From Toxonevra muliebris (lineage: Eukaryota; Arthropoda; Insecta; Diptera; Pallopteridae), in NCBI GenBank assembly GCA_963691655.1, contig OY829326.1:116347388-116411387 (forward strand): a stretch of 64,000 nt of DNA, read 5' to 3'. The notes under the pieces were generated by a model. That model searched no databases. It had not been told where the DNA came from and saw nothing but the letters and a program-made list of their open reading frames with translations. Below are positions 1-11,029 of the stretch, piece by piece. How positions within the stretch are numbered: position 1 is the stretch's first letter; each line of letters opens with the position of its first letter. A program made the position numbers and the translations under genes.

Positions 1-576
1 GAAAAAATTTTCACGGTTGAACAACATTTCAATGCGCAAAATGACGGAATGTGGCTAACATCATCATCGCAACAAAATAGAACTGTTGGCCGAGTTCAAA
101 AGCCTGCTTCCGTTATGGTATGGGCTGGAGTTTCCGCTAATGCCAGAACCCCTCTAATATTCGTTGAAGAGGGTGTTAAAATTGACCAGGTTGTTTATCG
201 GAGCATTTTAAATGAACATGTTCTTCCCTGGGCCCAAGATACATTTGGAAATGAAAACTGTACTTTCCAGCAAGATTCTGCACCTTCCCACATGGCAAAA
301 TTAACACAAACATGGATAAAAGACAATTTTTCTGGATTCATAACATCTCAAGAATGGCCACCATACTCCCCAGACTTGAATCCAATGGACTACTCTATTT
401 GGAGTATTTTAGAGAGTAAGGCTTGTGCATCTCAACACCACAGTCTGGAGTCGCTGACAAATTCATTAGAGAAAGCCTGGACTGAAATTGATCAGGAAGT
501 CCTGCGGCGAACAGTCCTACGATTTCCGGATCGATTGAAGGCATGTGTGCAGGCTAAAGGAGGTTATATTGAATGA
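1..576 (+). CDS. Tc1/mariner transposase, DD37D type, 5' end outside window
   Basis: The frame is open from base 1 (192 codons to the stop), so the protein starts upstream of the window. The visible part is the C-terminal catalytic half of an IS630/Tc1/mariner DDE/D transposase. The second catalytic Asp lies in FQQDSAPSH and the third in SPDLNPMDY. There are 37 residues between them and the last acid is Asp, not Glu, giving the DD37D signature of the maT-like group. The first Asp must lie just upstream, since the frame opens with EKIFTVE, the usual sequence after it. The tail KACVQAKGGYIE is the family's normal C-terminus. No stop or frameshift is seen in the visible part, so this may be a young copy. 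Cut-and-paste transposition is known for the family; activity here is not shown. Confidence 0.85.
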   Translation, partial: EKIFTVEQHFNAQNDGMWLTSSSQQNRTVGRVQKPASVMVWAGVSANARTPLIFVEEGVKIDQVVYRSILNEHVLPWAQDTFGNENCTFQQDSAPSHMAKLTQTWIKDNFSGFITSQEWPPYSPDLNPMDYSIWSILESKACASQHHSLESLTNSLEKAWTEIDQEVLRRTVLRFPDRLKACVQAKGGYIE

Positions 577-700
577 GGTGGGGTTCAAATGAATGCTTAT
601 ATATTCAGCAATGTTAACACTTAATTGTACTTAATGGAAGTACGTCCTTTTGAAAATAACTGCTGAAATGTGTGCGTCATTTTACGATTGTCACCCTGTA
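1..700 (+). mobile_element. Mariner/maT-type transposon, right part
   Basis: This is the transposase frame plus about 120 bp of 3' flank. The flank ends in ATTGTCACCCTGTA near base 700, which resembles the outer end of a mariner-type inverted repeat followed by the TA target site. The left end lies outside the window, so the inverted repeat cannot be checked. Confidence 0.6.
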
Positions 701-744
701 AAAATGGAAGTGGAAAAAATAAGAACAAAATAGTTGACTATAAG

Positions 745-1060
745 GGAATTATGGTTCAACGATTCATCAGAAGAGGATGAGAGGTTGATGGAACTGGCCA
801 GAAGTAGAAAACGATTAAGTGCAGCCTTTCGAAGAAGCTTTTGTCATCTATAAAATTTGTGTATGGATTTCTACAAAACTTGCAACTGTTCAAGGAATCA
901 TTTGTGCACTTGATGGCCATTACAGATGAACTGCTGAAGCAATGTACATGAGCAAGATCAATTCCAAACATATTAAAATTGGCAACAGTTCTGCGATTGA
1001 GGAAATATCAATTGCAATCAAAGGATTTGCAGTTTGTTGCTCACCACTTTAGACCTGCAT
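745..1060 (+). pseudogene. Degenerate PIF/Harbinger-like transposase N-terminus
   Basis: Reading across stops, an acidic start (SSEEDERLMELARSRK) is followed by a helical stretch (FKESFVHLMAITDELLKQC) and then IPNILKLATVLRL. This matches the order seen at the start of Harbinger nucleases (acidic head, helices, then LA-T-LR-L). At least two stops interrupt it and no catalytic residues are left. The assignment rests on motif resemblance only. Confidence 0.4.
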
Positions 1061-1339
1061 AAAATTTACAAAAACCGTTTAAAAAGTTTTTAGTCCTCAA
1101 AAAGCTAAAAAAAAAACTGCAAGATACTTACATTTTAAACAATTATTGCTCAGCATGCACGTATCGAAAGCAAAGTTGTGTTCGACAAAAAATTCGATGC
1201 GCAACAAAAATTTCGACAGGGTTGCACTGCTCATAATAAGAATTGTAAATTCGATAACCAGCGAAGATCGAACGTCGAAAGCAGCTCATAATAAGGGCCT
1301 CAGTAACAGATGTGGCTTTAAGGCTATGATATCCCCACT

Positions 1340-2480
1340 ACTTTGGTGTATTGTATTGTATTAAAGGTTTATATCGTTGTACCGCGACCTATAAGATTTA
1401 TTGTACGTCCCTCTTCTTTATCTAGTCTAATCTGCCTAGAGTACCTCTTCCAGTCCAGTCTCCCTCAAGAATTAGAGTATTACGCCTGGATCTATGGATG
1501 CTAGTCTTGTACTTTGTGGATCAATGCTCCACACTGGGCTAAAATATGTTCTGATGATTCATCTTTCTTATTACAGAACCAACATATTGAGCTTTCCTCA
1601 ACCCCTATTTTGCAAAGGTGTTCTCTGAGCCCGCAGTGCCCAGACAGAATACAAGCTAATATGCGCAAACTGTTTTTGTTGAGACCAATGCAGAATGCGT
1701 ATTTACTTTTATTATAGTTACCTAGAAGCGCTTTGAATTGCCTCAGTCCCGGAAGATTAGTAAAGAGTTATTGCCCCTTGTTCCTCTCTTCCTGTCTGAG
1801 TTATTCCCTGATTACGCTATCTCCTATTCCACAGTAGGGTTCAGGTCCCACGAAAGTGGTCGCTGCTCCTTTTCTGGCAAGCTCGTCTGCATGTTCATTA
1901 CCCTCTATTCCTACGTGTCCAGGGACCCAACATAGAACGTCTTAGCCCAGTTGATTGAGCTTGCTCAAACAGTCTCACACCAGTTTAGAGGTGATCTCAA
2001 AGGAGCATAATGCTCGAATGGCTGCCTGGCTGTCCGACATGATAGCGATATCTTGCCGTTTGTACTTTCTGTTCAGGTTAAATTGTACACATATATTGAT
2101 TGCGTGAATTTCAACTTGAAAGATGCTAGGATACTTCCCCATCGGCTCAGAGTGTTTGATTCTTGGGCCAAACACTCCTGACCCAGTTCCATCCTCGGTT
2201 CATGACCCATCTGTATACTACTTAATCGTGTGTTCTTTGTGTGTGTAGTTATATTCTTCATCCTCTCATTCGTTCTTACTACTAAGTTTTGCAACAAAGT
2301 GTTTCTCAAAACTATACTGCTTCTCCATTCTGTCCTCGGGACAGTCCATGAGATAGTTGCCGTTCGCCGGGCTATCTCGGTTTTCACACCCTCTAGATAT
2401 CCCCGTTAGCCTTTTATCTATTGTTGCTCTTACGATTACTGCCTTGGAGGCACATTGGTAACGCCCCAAGTATCTTTTCC
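1340..2480 (-). mobile_element. 5'-truncated non-LTR retrotransposon, RNase H and 3' tail
   Basis: On the minus strand, fragments in more than one frame spell an RNase H domain: an Asp-Gly start near 2200, FQVEIHAI, SDSQAAIRAL near 2030, and WVPGHVGIEGNEHADELARKG near 1930-1860. These are the DEDD catalytic positions and the VPGH/GNE-AD motif of LINEs that carry their own RNase H (I/LOA/R1-like groups). After it comes a Cys-rich, highly interrupted tail ending near 1340 in a short ATACA-type repeat. Several frameshifts and stops make it inactive. The reverse transcriptase and endonuclease are absent. Confidence 0.75.
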
Positions 2481-2949
2481 TAATGCGAGTGAGTGCCTAC
2501 AAGTGCTGTCCTGACTTATACCTAAAACACAATTAAGCTTTGCGGCTGCTTTGCTTTGACGTTTAAAGTAGAATCGCATGCATTCATTCGTAGCAAAACA
2601 CAATTTGGACTCAGACTTTAGATCGTAAATACGATCAACGCAGCTGAAACGCTGCGAGTAGAGCTACTCTCTACTTTCTACGCTTTTTAGCAATTGTTGT
2701 GGTTGTTCGATGGTATTGTTTTTCTTAAAGTGCGAATCGGGAAAAAGAAAATACGGGTTTTGTGCTTAAAAATAATAGATTAAATACAGTCTTTTCAACA
2801 AGATCGTGTTTGGCTTAATTGTACGAAAAAGTTTAAGTATCAAGTTGGACTTTATTTTCAACATTCAACATTTCATTGCAAAGGGCGCTGTATAACCTTT
2901 CAAACAATCGCAATTATAATTTCGTTGTTTAAGCAATTTTTCAAATCGT

Positions 2950-3440
2950 ACTCCGTGTATGCAAAATGTTTTTAAGCTATCATTCTTTGCTCACATCCAA
3001 ATGAATCCAAAAGTCCTAGGAAGGTGCTGCAAATATCTTGAGAAGTTGACGGCATTCGTAAAAAAATGGAACCACCTTTTTTTAAGACATCAGAATGTTT
3101 ACGACTTACCAAATCATTGTGCTTCTAGAGCATCATCAAAGCAGTAGGATTCGGTGATAGCATGAGTTTTTGAAGCCAATTCTACCATTACACTTGAAGC
3201 AGCCCAACAAAAACTGGCGCAGAAGGTCACTAATATATCCCTTAGTATAATTCAAAAACGTTTAAATGAATTCCAAATTGAATTCTGAGCTACCATAACC
3301 AAACTCTTACTGACGGCGAAACAAACAAAAAAATGGCAGGAGTGGGATGCTGAACATATGGAAAAATGCATACAAAAATATGTAGAAAATTACCTTTTTC
3401 CAATCAGATACAGGTCCGTTTTCAATTGTCGCCACAGGGT
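2950..3440 (+). pseudogene. Dead Tc1-like transposase, N-terminal half
   Basis: The clearest piece runs from about 3180 to 3365: STITLEAAQQKLAQKVTNIS, then SLSIIQKRLNEF, a TGA stop, then TKLLLTAKQTKKWQEWDAEH. This is the second helix-turn-helix and linker of Tc1-family transposases, just before the first catalytic Asp. A fragment of the Tc1 C-terminal half lies near 24.7 kb on the other strand and may be the same family. Stops, frameshifts and the missing catalytic half make it a relic. Confidence 0.6.
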
Positions 3441-4777
3441 TTCTACTTTTGGTTGGTTGGTTAAGGAGGCTAACCCACAGCATACCCACTGTTAGTCAGA
3501 ATTAGCGCTATATTGTCGGCTTGGAATTACTTTCCCACCAAAATAGAATTAAAGCTGGACTCTTACTACCCCAGCTGGGATCTTACCCACCCCGTGGAGT
3601 TTACGTAACCTAGCAGATTCTTTGGACTGACTGCCGAGCAATCGGACAGGTTGTCGAAGAAATACTTTCTCAAGAAGATGTCTTAATGCTTCTTCATAAA
3701 CTTGATACCTTGTATCCTGGAAGGAGTTCTTCTGCTTTCGCCTTGAATTTTTATTTTCATTCATATTTTTTATACTTGATTAATTTTTTATTAAATTTAC
3801 TTACATTTTTGCGCCGATTGCTCTATTTCACTTATTGCTTTGAATTCAAATCACTTTTTTTTGGTGAATTCGGTTTCTAGATCAGGCGAATTCGTTCGAA
3901 TTTCACTTTAACAACGAGTAAAAAAAAAAATGAAAGTGAATTCTAGAACACCAAATAGTGAAATTGATGTGATTTCAATTCACTTTCACTCGAAAGTGTA
4001 TTCTGGAACATGCCTGTATATCAGCATCTAATATATGCTTGGAATGGACTATGTTAAGATGCTCCAGAATCTTAGAAGCAGTGCAGTACTGAACAAGCGA
4101 ATATGCACAAAACAATCTTAAATCGAAGATTTCTTTAATTACTCATGAAATACTCACTTGAAAACTATTATACAAGTGTATTGAATTAAAATATTAAAAA
4201 AAACACAGGCATGTTCCAAAAAAACCGGCTCCTGATTTGCAACTAGGATTTGGAACTTTAAACTGTCCTGAAAAAATTGGAAAATAGACTTAGGCGGTTA
4301 TGACTTGTAACCACATAATTATTAAATTTAGATTTTAGTTATTTAAATATTCGATAGTTTTGCCACAACAATAGCTATAGAATTAGAGATGCGATAGCCA
4401 AAATTAGGGGGGTTCTCAGTTCTCAAAAAATTACGTTCTTTCAATCAGGCAATAATTACCGTGTGCTCGAATTAAAAAAAAAAAAATTGTAGCAGACGGG
4501 AGACATATCGTTTCTAACTTTTTTTTTTCCTATCAGCAGCGTTTCATACAAATTTTTTTTTTTTAAAGTTTTGGTTTGGGGGTATACTACGAAGTTACAT
4601 GTTCTTCTTCTTATTGAGGTGAAAATTGGTAGCGAGGGGGGTTTTGGCATGAAAAAACTGAATCTGATATTTATTTGCAGAAAAAAATAATTTTAGACAT
4701 AGCTCCCATACAAAAAACCGTCAAAAATCCCCAAAAAGTGGAATATTTTTTTTTTTTTAGTTTTTGAACTAAAAGGA
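3441..4777. other. Intergenic, no gene seen
   Basis: AT-rich DNA with short homopolymers. Around 3840-4010 variants of GTGAATTC and AGAACA recur several times on both strands. No coding, RNA or terminal-repeat signal could be supported. Confidence 0.5.
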
Positions 4778-5138
4778 ATCAATTACTTTTTAGGAATCAT
4801 TCCAACTAAATTGGAATTTAATTCCAAGAAAGTAATTGATTACACTTGAATATTTAATTCCTTTCTATTTAATTAAATTTTCAATTCATTTAAGGAATTG
4901 ATATATTTTTAATTACAAAATACAATTACTTGTAATGGAATCGAAATTTTTTTCAATTCAATTCCATTATCTAGGAATTTAAAAATTTTAATTATCGATT
5001 ACAATTCCTTGTAATGGAATTGAAATTTTTATCAATTCCATTACTAAGGAATTGGAAACTTTAAAGTACCAATTACAATTCTTTGTAATTGGAATGGAGA
5101 TGGAATTTAATTCCTAAAGGAATCATTACTGCCTAACT
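4778..5138. repeat. Degenerate AT-rich tandem repeat with ATTAC/GTAAT dyads
   Basis: The region is built from diverged copies of a unit of roughly 60-80 bp. Each copy carries ATTACAATTCCTTGTAATGG, then GAAATTTTT, then CAATTCCATTA. The best pair is about 4916-4990 and 4997-5080. Each unit holds short inverted repeats (ATTAC...GTAAT; GGAATT...AATTCC), so the whole block can fold on itself. Confidence 0.65.
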
Positions 5139-5853
5139 CTGGTGAATATGAACCCGATTAGATTATGAGTTCCATTGATAAATTACGCCACATAATAATT
5201 TTACTATGCAATACGTCGAGTTCGTGTCCCCCGTGCTAAGAGAGAAAACTATACAATAAATTTAACGATACTGAGAATATCGGTCCAGTATTGAAATCGT
5301 GTTTGAAAGTGCATACTTACTTGGAATGAGTTTTGGAAAATATTTTACGCATTATGCTATGCCCGTCGTGCTCGTAGAATATGATAACCAGTTCGACGTC
5401 AAAGCATTCATTCATACTTCCATTTGAACATGCTTCAAACCTTCAACTATCTGCAAAGACAGGCAATTTAGATGTCGATAATATAAACGGAGTTTTAATA
5501 TTAAATTAGGAAATGATTAAGTGAGAATAGGGGTACAATAGATCTTTAAAGTCGTAGTACATGTCACCAATACTAATCAGTCAAATGAGAAATTCTATCC
5601 TTTCGACTACATCCACTGCTTGGGGGGTCCAATTTGGTTCTTTTATTTAACTAAAGTACATATTTTCGTTTATGGATTTTATTGGTTTTTATTATGTGCT
5701 AACAAGAAATTACTTTTTTGGTATTATTACAAAAAGTTACATACAAATATTATTGCTCTGCAAAATATTTTAACAAATGATATTTATTTAAATTTTATTA
5801 TAGGAAAATAATTGTAGTTCTTAAAAGCGCTTGAAGAACACTCGACACATTTC
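5139..5853. other. Intergenic downstream of the HIG1-domain gene
   Basis: No coding sequence could be supported. The plus-strand frame at 5620-5811 is made of aromatic and Lys residues from AT-rich DNA and looks like chance. The 3' UTR of the minus-strand gene at 5854 must lie here. Confidence 0.4.
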
Positions 5854-6266
5854 TCACTCTTTCTTATCATAGGTCATAACAACGCCCAGCACCAGTGCCA
5901 GCACAGTGAACCCTTGTGCCGCAATACGGGTACGCATCATCAATTGTGACATTCTTCGATTCCCTGTTCGGAAGTTATATAGGCCATACGAGAGTGCACC
6001 TGCTGTTGCCAGGCAGCCTATACATACAAATAGAAAAGGTAGAAGCGGGAATGTAAGTGAGGACCTACGTTGTATCTTTTCTTATATAATGCACAATTGC
6101 AATAAACAACAAAAACACACTCACCAATGGGTACAGCCGGGTTTTCTTTTATTTTGCGCAGCATTTTCTCCCTTGTGGTTTCTGGATGTTTGGACTCGAT
6201 GTCGCGACGCATTTGAATCCAGTCTAGATCTTCATCAGGAAGGGCTATTTCTACTTTACCACTCAT
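5854..6266 (-). CDS. HIG1-domain mitochondrial protein (HIGD2A-like), two exons
   Basis: Exons on the minus strand are 6266-6125 and 6017-5854, joined in phase 1 across a 107 bp intron with donor GTGAGT and acceptor TATAG. The spliced protein has 101 residues: a polar N-terminus (MSGKVEIALPDEDLDWIQMR), an ETTREKMLRKIKENPAVPIG segment, a first hydrophobic span (CLATAGALSYGLYNF), a basic linker with RMSQLMMRTRIAAQ, a second hydrophobic span (GFTVLALVLGVVM) and a YDKKE end. This is the HIG_1_N layout: two inner-membrane helices with the R-x3-R-x-AAQ linker. Family members of about 100 residues help assemble and regulate respiratory complexes III and IV. The start is the second Met-like codon of the open frame; the codons before it encode only Lys/Asn from an A-rich leader and no ATG. 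Confidence 0.88.
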
Positions 6267-6486
6267 TTTCAAAATATTTTTGTTTTTTTTTTTTTGTTTT
6301 TGCACTTTTTACTGATTTTACTTTTTCGAAACAAAAAACGAAATTTTAGAAAACAGATGTTTTAGAAAATGTTCGGAAAGTGAAATTTATGTGACAAAAA
6401 ATCCAGTAGAGTTGCATCCATGTGTATTCATATTCACATTTATAAGCCTGTGCCAAATCGTATCAAAGTACCCGACCATGGTGAAA

Positions 6487-6577
6487 TAATATATATGGTG
6501 ATAGCAAAATTACAACAATTTCACCTTGGCATAAACAACACATCTTTGTTGTTGCGTCGGATACCATAAAATGTCAA
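6487..6577. repeat. Truncated copy of the CAACAACAAAGATGTGTTG MITE family
   Basis: GGTGATAGCAAAATTACAAC, then TTTCACCTTGGC, then the Gly/Thr-like ACATCTTTGTTGTTGCG stretch and ACCATAAAATGTCAA match one end of longer copies at 13.08-13.35, 49.57-49.79 and 52.38-52.62 kb. Confidence 0.65.
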
Positions 6578-7089
6578 TATTTTGGAAGCTTCCAATCTTT
6601 GATGCATGAAAAAATATTCGCTTACAAGGAGCAGATGTGGCTGAAATACACAGCGAATTGTGTATATCGATTTCTGACAAAAAAAAAATACTCTGTCATG
6701 GCGCAATTGCGTTAACTCACTGCGCTGATTGCAGATTGTGCTTGCGTCATTGTATCAACGCACAAAAATTCTCTGCGTTACCCATCCCTACAACACACTG
6801 TGTTGCGTTGCTTGAGTGTTTGTGCAATACTAAATCGATCATTATATTTGTATATTTGAGCAAACATTTTGTGCCGTGTGTAGCGAAGTTTGCTCTTATT
6901 TGACAATTTGAAGTAGACATTGTTCAGAGTTCGCGCACTACTTTCCTGTTTGAAACCACCTCAAGAATGAAGTTTGCACAACATACTAGGTCTTTCTTTT
7001 TATATTTTAGCAATTTTAAATTTGAATACAATCACAATTAGTTTGATAGCTCACATGAATCGTGCCGTTCAGGAGACGTAGAAAGTAAA

Positions 7090-7860
7090 ATAAAAAGTGG
7101 AGAACTTTCGATGGCAATATCGATAGTATCGATTGTCCATGACTATCGTGGACCATCGATAGTTTGCGATAGTTTCAAATACTATCAAACTTTTCCCTTA
7201 TTTCCGTTGTTTCCTCGGGTTTCGTTCAATATCGCAAAAATGGATGGTTGTAAGGCTTTGTCATGTTCTGAGACCCTAGTTTATTTTCAAAAATAAACTT
7301 TTTTTTACATATCCACATCCGATTTCTACTCCAAATACCAGTTTTTAGGATTCTATGAATAAATTTACTATTTCAGCTAAAAGACCTATTAGAAGGATAG
7401 ATATGACTTTACAGCGTTGAACAAAATTTTTTTTACAACTTTTCCTATGACAGATTCTCAGATATAAACATTGGGAAATGCAAGATTATATCCCAAAAAG
7501 GCAGAACAAGCTTGAGCACCAAAAACCAGCCAGCTTCAACATGCTGTACCAAATGCCCAGACAAATCTTTTGGTAAAATCCTATATAGGGTTTTTATTGT
7601 TGGGTCAAGTGCATTTCAGCTATCATAGTTGTTACGTTAGGTTCGAATTGTGTTAAACAGTATTACGAATAAAAAGTCTTCATTTTTAGAAAACCAGTGG
7701 GGTTATTTATCTAAAAATGTCACATAATATATGAAAAAAATTTATTTTGAAAAAAATCTCAAAATTATAATTTTTTATGATATTATCGATAGTATCCCCT
7801 TAATAGTATGATAAAATATCAATAGTAGAATCTATCGATAGTTTTCCAGCTCTAGTAGAA
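7090..7860. other. Two clusters of TATCGATA-type motifs about 650 bp apart
   Basis: ATCGATAG or its near variants occur repeatedly at 7112-7175 and again at 7780-7845. TATCGATA is the known core of the DREF/BEAF binding site in Drosophila. Here the clusters flank AT-rich DNA and may instead be the ends of a decayed transposon. No gene is seen between them. Confidence 0.35.
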
Positions 7861-9300
7861 GGTACCAACCAGAGAATATACAGAAAATGGACACTTACAA
7901 TACATATGCAAAAATGTGCTGCATTAGTATGCGTAGGACTGAATTTTACAAAAACAATTTGCTGTAAAATGAAAAAGTTGGGTGTGGTAGGATTGAATTT
8001 TATGTGTGGTAAAACTGAGTTAATTAAAAATCATTTAGAAAGGGCCGAAAATTAGTAGTAGGACCGAAAAATTTTGCATGTGAAAATTCATATGGGGTGG
8101 CAGAAATTTGAAATTTCTACTGCTTTGTATAAAAGTTAATACTTGTAACACTTTACTTCAAAAGTACAAATTATAAAAATTAAATTTCTTACCAATAAAT
8201 TGTTTTTTTATTATTAAAATAAAATATATGTTGTTTTACTTATTACGAAGCATTGTCAACACAATTCCAGTGACATTACAAATTAATCTAGTAATGAATA
8301 TCAAATAAATACTTTTTTGAATAAAAAAGTACTAATGTAGTTTTAAACACAGTAATATATTTTCCGATTTTTGTCAGATATTGTCGACTTTAATGAATCT
8401 TCAACGTAAGAGAACCCACGTTGCATTTCTAACAGTATAGTTAAAAATGTTTCTAATGATTATTTAATTCAAGATCTATCTTGGCAAGATTTTCAAAGCT
8501 TGCCAAGGCCTCAGCAATTCATCGCTCTGAAAATTCCCTTTAAAGGTAGTATTGATGAAAGCAGATTCTTAAAAAAAATGCTTTAACGTATGTACATATG
8601 TGATTATTTATATTTAGAACTATATAAATTGCATAATTGTGAACTCCTGTTATTTATCTTAGATTTTCAAATAAGCTTAGGAGTTAGTACTCTACTTAAG
8701 GCACTCTAGTACAAAGTATCTAAAACCTGTATTAAAGCACTAACTTCATACATTCATTACAAAATTTAATTAAAAATTGCTCCACCATACCGACAGGGGA
8801 GTTGCAATTATATAAGAGAACCGAAATACGAGTTTTGCAAGTAAGGCAAATTAATTAGGGTGTAAGAGCCTAAGAAGATATAATTTCCCAATTATTAATG
8901 GAAAACAAAAAATAAATAATCAGAATTGGTTGGTCCTCTTCAGTGTTTAAGTACACATACATACATTTATATTTGATTTTATTGTAATTATTTGTTTTAA
9001 ACTTTAGTAAAACACATATTTTTCATCTTAATTCCAGTACAATTCGAGATAAAACTATTTCTAATACCAAAAAAGACGCAAAAGCTTTAGTACATATATT
9101 GCTCATTTTTGACTATACCATCACAACTTAAAATTTTAAAATTATCAGAAACTCTTAAAATCTATTTTTATATTTTATATGAACGTAACAGTGATACAAA
9201 TGTTCTATTTTAAAAAAATACCTCAAAGTACAGATTTGAGTTTGCGGCTGTATACTTCACTTAAGCTCAAGTATAGCTTCACTTACTAACATTTCTCTTC
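7861..9300. other. Intergenic, no gene seen
   Basis: AT-rich DNA without long frames, terminal repeats or RNA-like folds that I can support. Confidence 0.45.
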
Positions 9301-9315
9301 CAGCAGTGTGAGTGA

Positions 9316-9753
9316 TTAATCATTAACAGTTGAAACAAGTGAAATTTCTGAGTAAATGCACCATTTGACGCAGCATGAGGCTGTATCATAGCCATAAATA
9401 ATTGCAGTAGCATCACTCACAGTATCCATAATTACAGCATTTATAATAGCTTTCAAGTCTTTAGAAACGTGGACTATAATGAAAGAGTACGCCTTTAATA
9501 TACAATTCACTAAATAAAAAGGATTGTTCTGAAACGTTTAACTTTCAAACAATAATCTTACACCGGCAAATAGAATCATGGAAATTAACCACGTACGTAT
9601 GGCGAATATCCAAACACATATGTCGTTTGCTTCATTATTGACAGCATCCTCAGCAAATTTATCGCCTGAACTGGAATTCACAGGCCCATGAAATTTAATA
9701 AACTTATTTAAAGTAAATTGAATGTAAAATTTGCAATTACATAAAATTTTCAT
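9316..9753 (-). CDS. Possible two-exon small membrane protein, unrecognised
   Basis: Two minus-strand frames join cleanly if a 54 bp intron (9563-9510) is removed. The donor is GTGTAAG and the acceptor is CTTTTTATTTAG. Exons are 9753-9564 and 9509-9316, phase 1. The product would be 127 residues with an ATG start. It has a polar middle (SSSGDKFAEDAVNNEAND), then a hydrophobic run around the splice (IFAIRTWLISMILFA, then VNCILKAYSFIIVHV) and a Cys-containing C-terminus. I recognise no family. Intron size and in-frame joining favour a gene; short length and lack of a known motif count against it. Confidence 0.35.
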
Positions 9754-10264
9754 TTATTAAGCAGCTGTTTAATATTTCACCACCCTTCGCAATTTTATAA
9801 GGCAAACAACAGCAACGATAGTTGAATTCACACGTACAGTATGTGTGAACATAAAAAATTAAAATTTGTTGACAGTTTTGACGTTTTAAAATAAGAGTCC
9901 ATTCTCTGTATATTTTCTGGTACTAAGAGTGACGGAGGTTTGGTAATCTTTTGAAAGCAACCGTTCATCATTTAGCATATCTTGCTTCCACGAAACAAGA
10001 AACGTGCACACTGGAATAATTTTAAGAACCGGCTTATTCAGCTGTAGGTATGCATGTGCAGGGCTATTCATCACGGTTGCACAAGGCTTTTTTTCTGCCT
10101 TCTTCAATTAGGATAAATTCATTTTTATAGCATTTTATATGATTTACTTATTTACGATACAGAGTAATTTATAAAAGTATATATGATTTCATTACCTCTA
10201 AAATTAAGAGTTTTTTATTCACATTTTCCTCATATTATCACAATCCCGTGTTATAGTTTAGCAA

Positions 10265-10710
10265 CACTGGACGACGCCATCTAAAACCGTTTGTAGATTT
10301 AATTGGAGAGTTTCTTCGTTTCCTCGTTTGGTGTTCGTGTGTGTCGTCGTTGATTTCTCTAAAAATTTTCATTTTGTCGCGTTAAGCGCTTGAAAATTTT
10401 AAATTATTGCAATAAAACTGAACAAAATTATCTAAAAGTAACGAGAAAACCAAAATAATAAAACATGTTCGTGAAATAAGTGAACATTTTGTATTTCTTT
10501 TAAAGATTTTTTACTGAAAAGTGAATGTGAAAAGGTGAAGAAATTTTTTCTACCTATACCGTAGTCGAGTAAGAAGAAGAACGGACGAAGAAGAGAAGAA
10601 AAAAGTGCACACGGTGAAAAAAGTATAACGAAATATGCATTAACTACAAGTGAAAATATTTACCTAATTGCTAATAATACAATAAAAAAAGGTGTTTTGC
10701 CTTAATAAAT
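10265..10710 (+). promoter_or_regulatory. Probable promoter and 5' UTR exon of the Gln-rich gene
   Basis: The block 10270-10380 is noticeably less AT-rich (GACGACGCCATCTAAAACCG, then GTGTGTGTCGTCG). It is followed by an A-rich, stop-filled leader that ends in a good splice donor, AAT|GTAAGT at about 10708. No coding frame starts in it, and the next plus-strand gene begins at 15377, so a non-coding first exon spliced into that gene is likely. Inference only; transcript reads would settle it. Confidence 0.35.
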
Positions 10711-11029
10711 GTAAGTTTAATTGTGATTTACAAAATTAAAATTAAAGTTTCATTCTTCAATACGAAAAGTATATTCCGCGCAAGGCTTGAGACTTCGCGG
10801 CTCACGCAACCACACGCCCCGGTACTTCCCTGTCCCTTGTTTTTTCTATCGCTTGTGCTCGCTCCACTTCTGCTAAAAAGAGCCGCCGCAACTTGGGCAA
10901 ATGATTTATTGATGTCGGAATTTGAAGTTGGCTTGACTTTTTTTTTGGATTCGAACGAGAAAAAGAAACGAGTGAACGCCGGACATATACACGAATTGTT
11001 GTTTCTCAAAACAAAAAACTCATGAAAGA

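Noticed and set aside
9886..10107. 73-codon minus-strand frame as an upstream exon of the 9.3-9.75 kb candidate
   Set aside because: It ends in its own stop and no splice join to the next exon keeps a frame; no motif was recognised.
10723..11025. Opposing 100- and 93-codon frames after the probable 5' UTR exon
   Set aside because: Mirror-image frames in a GC-richer patch just after a splice donor; no motif supports either.
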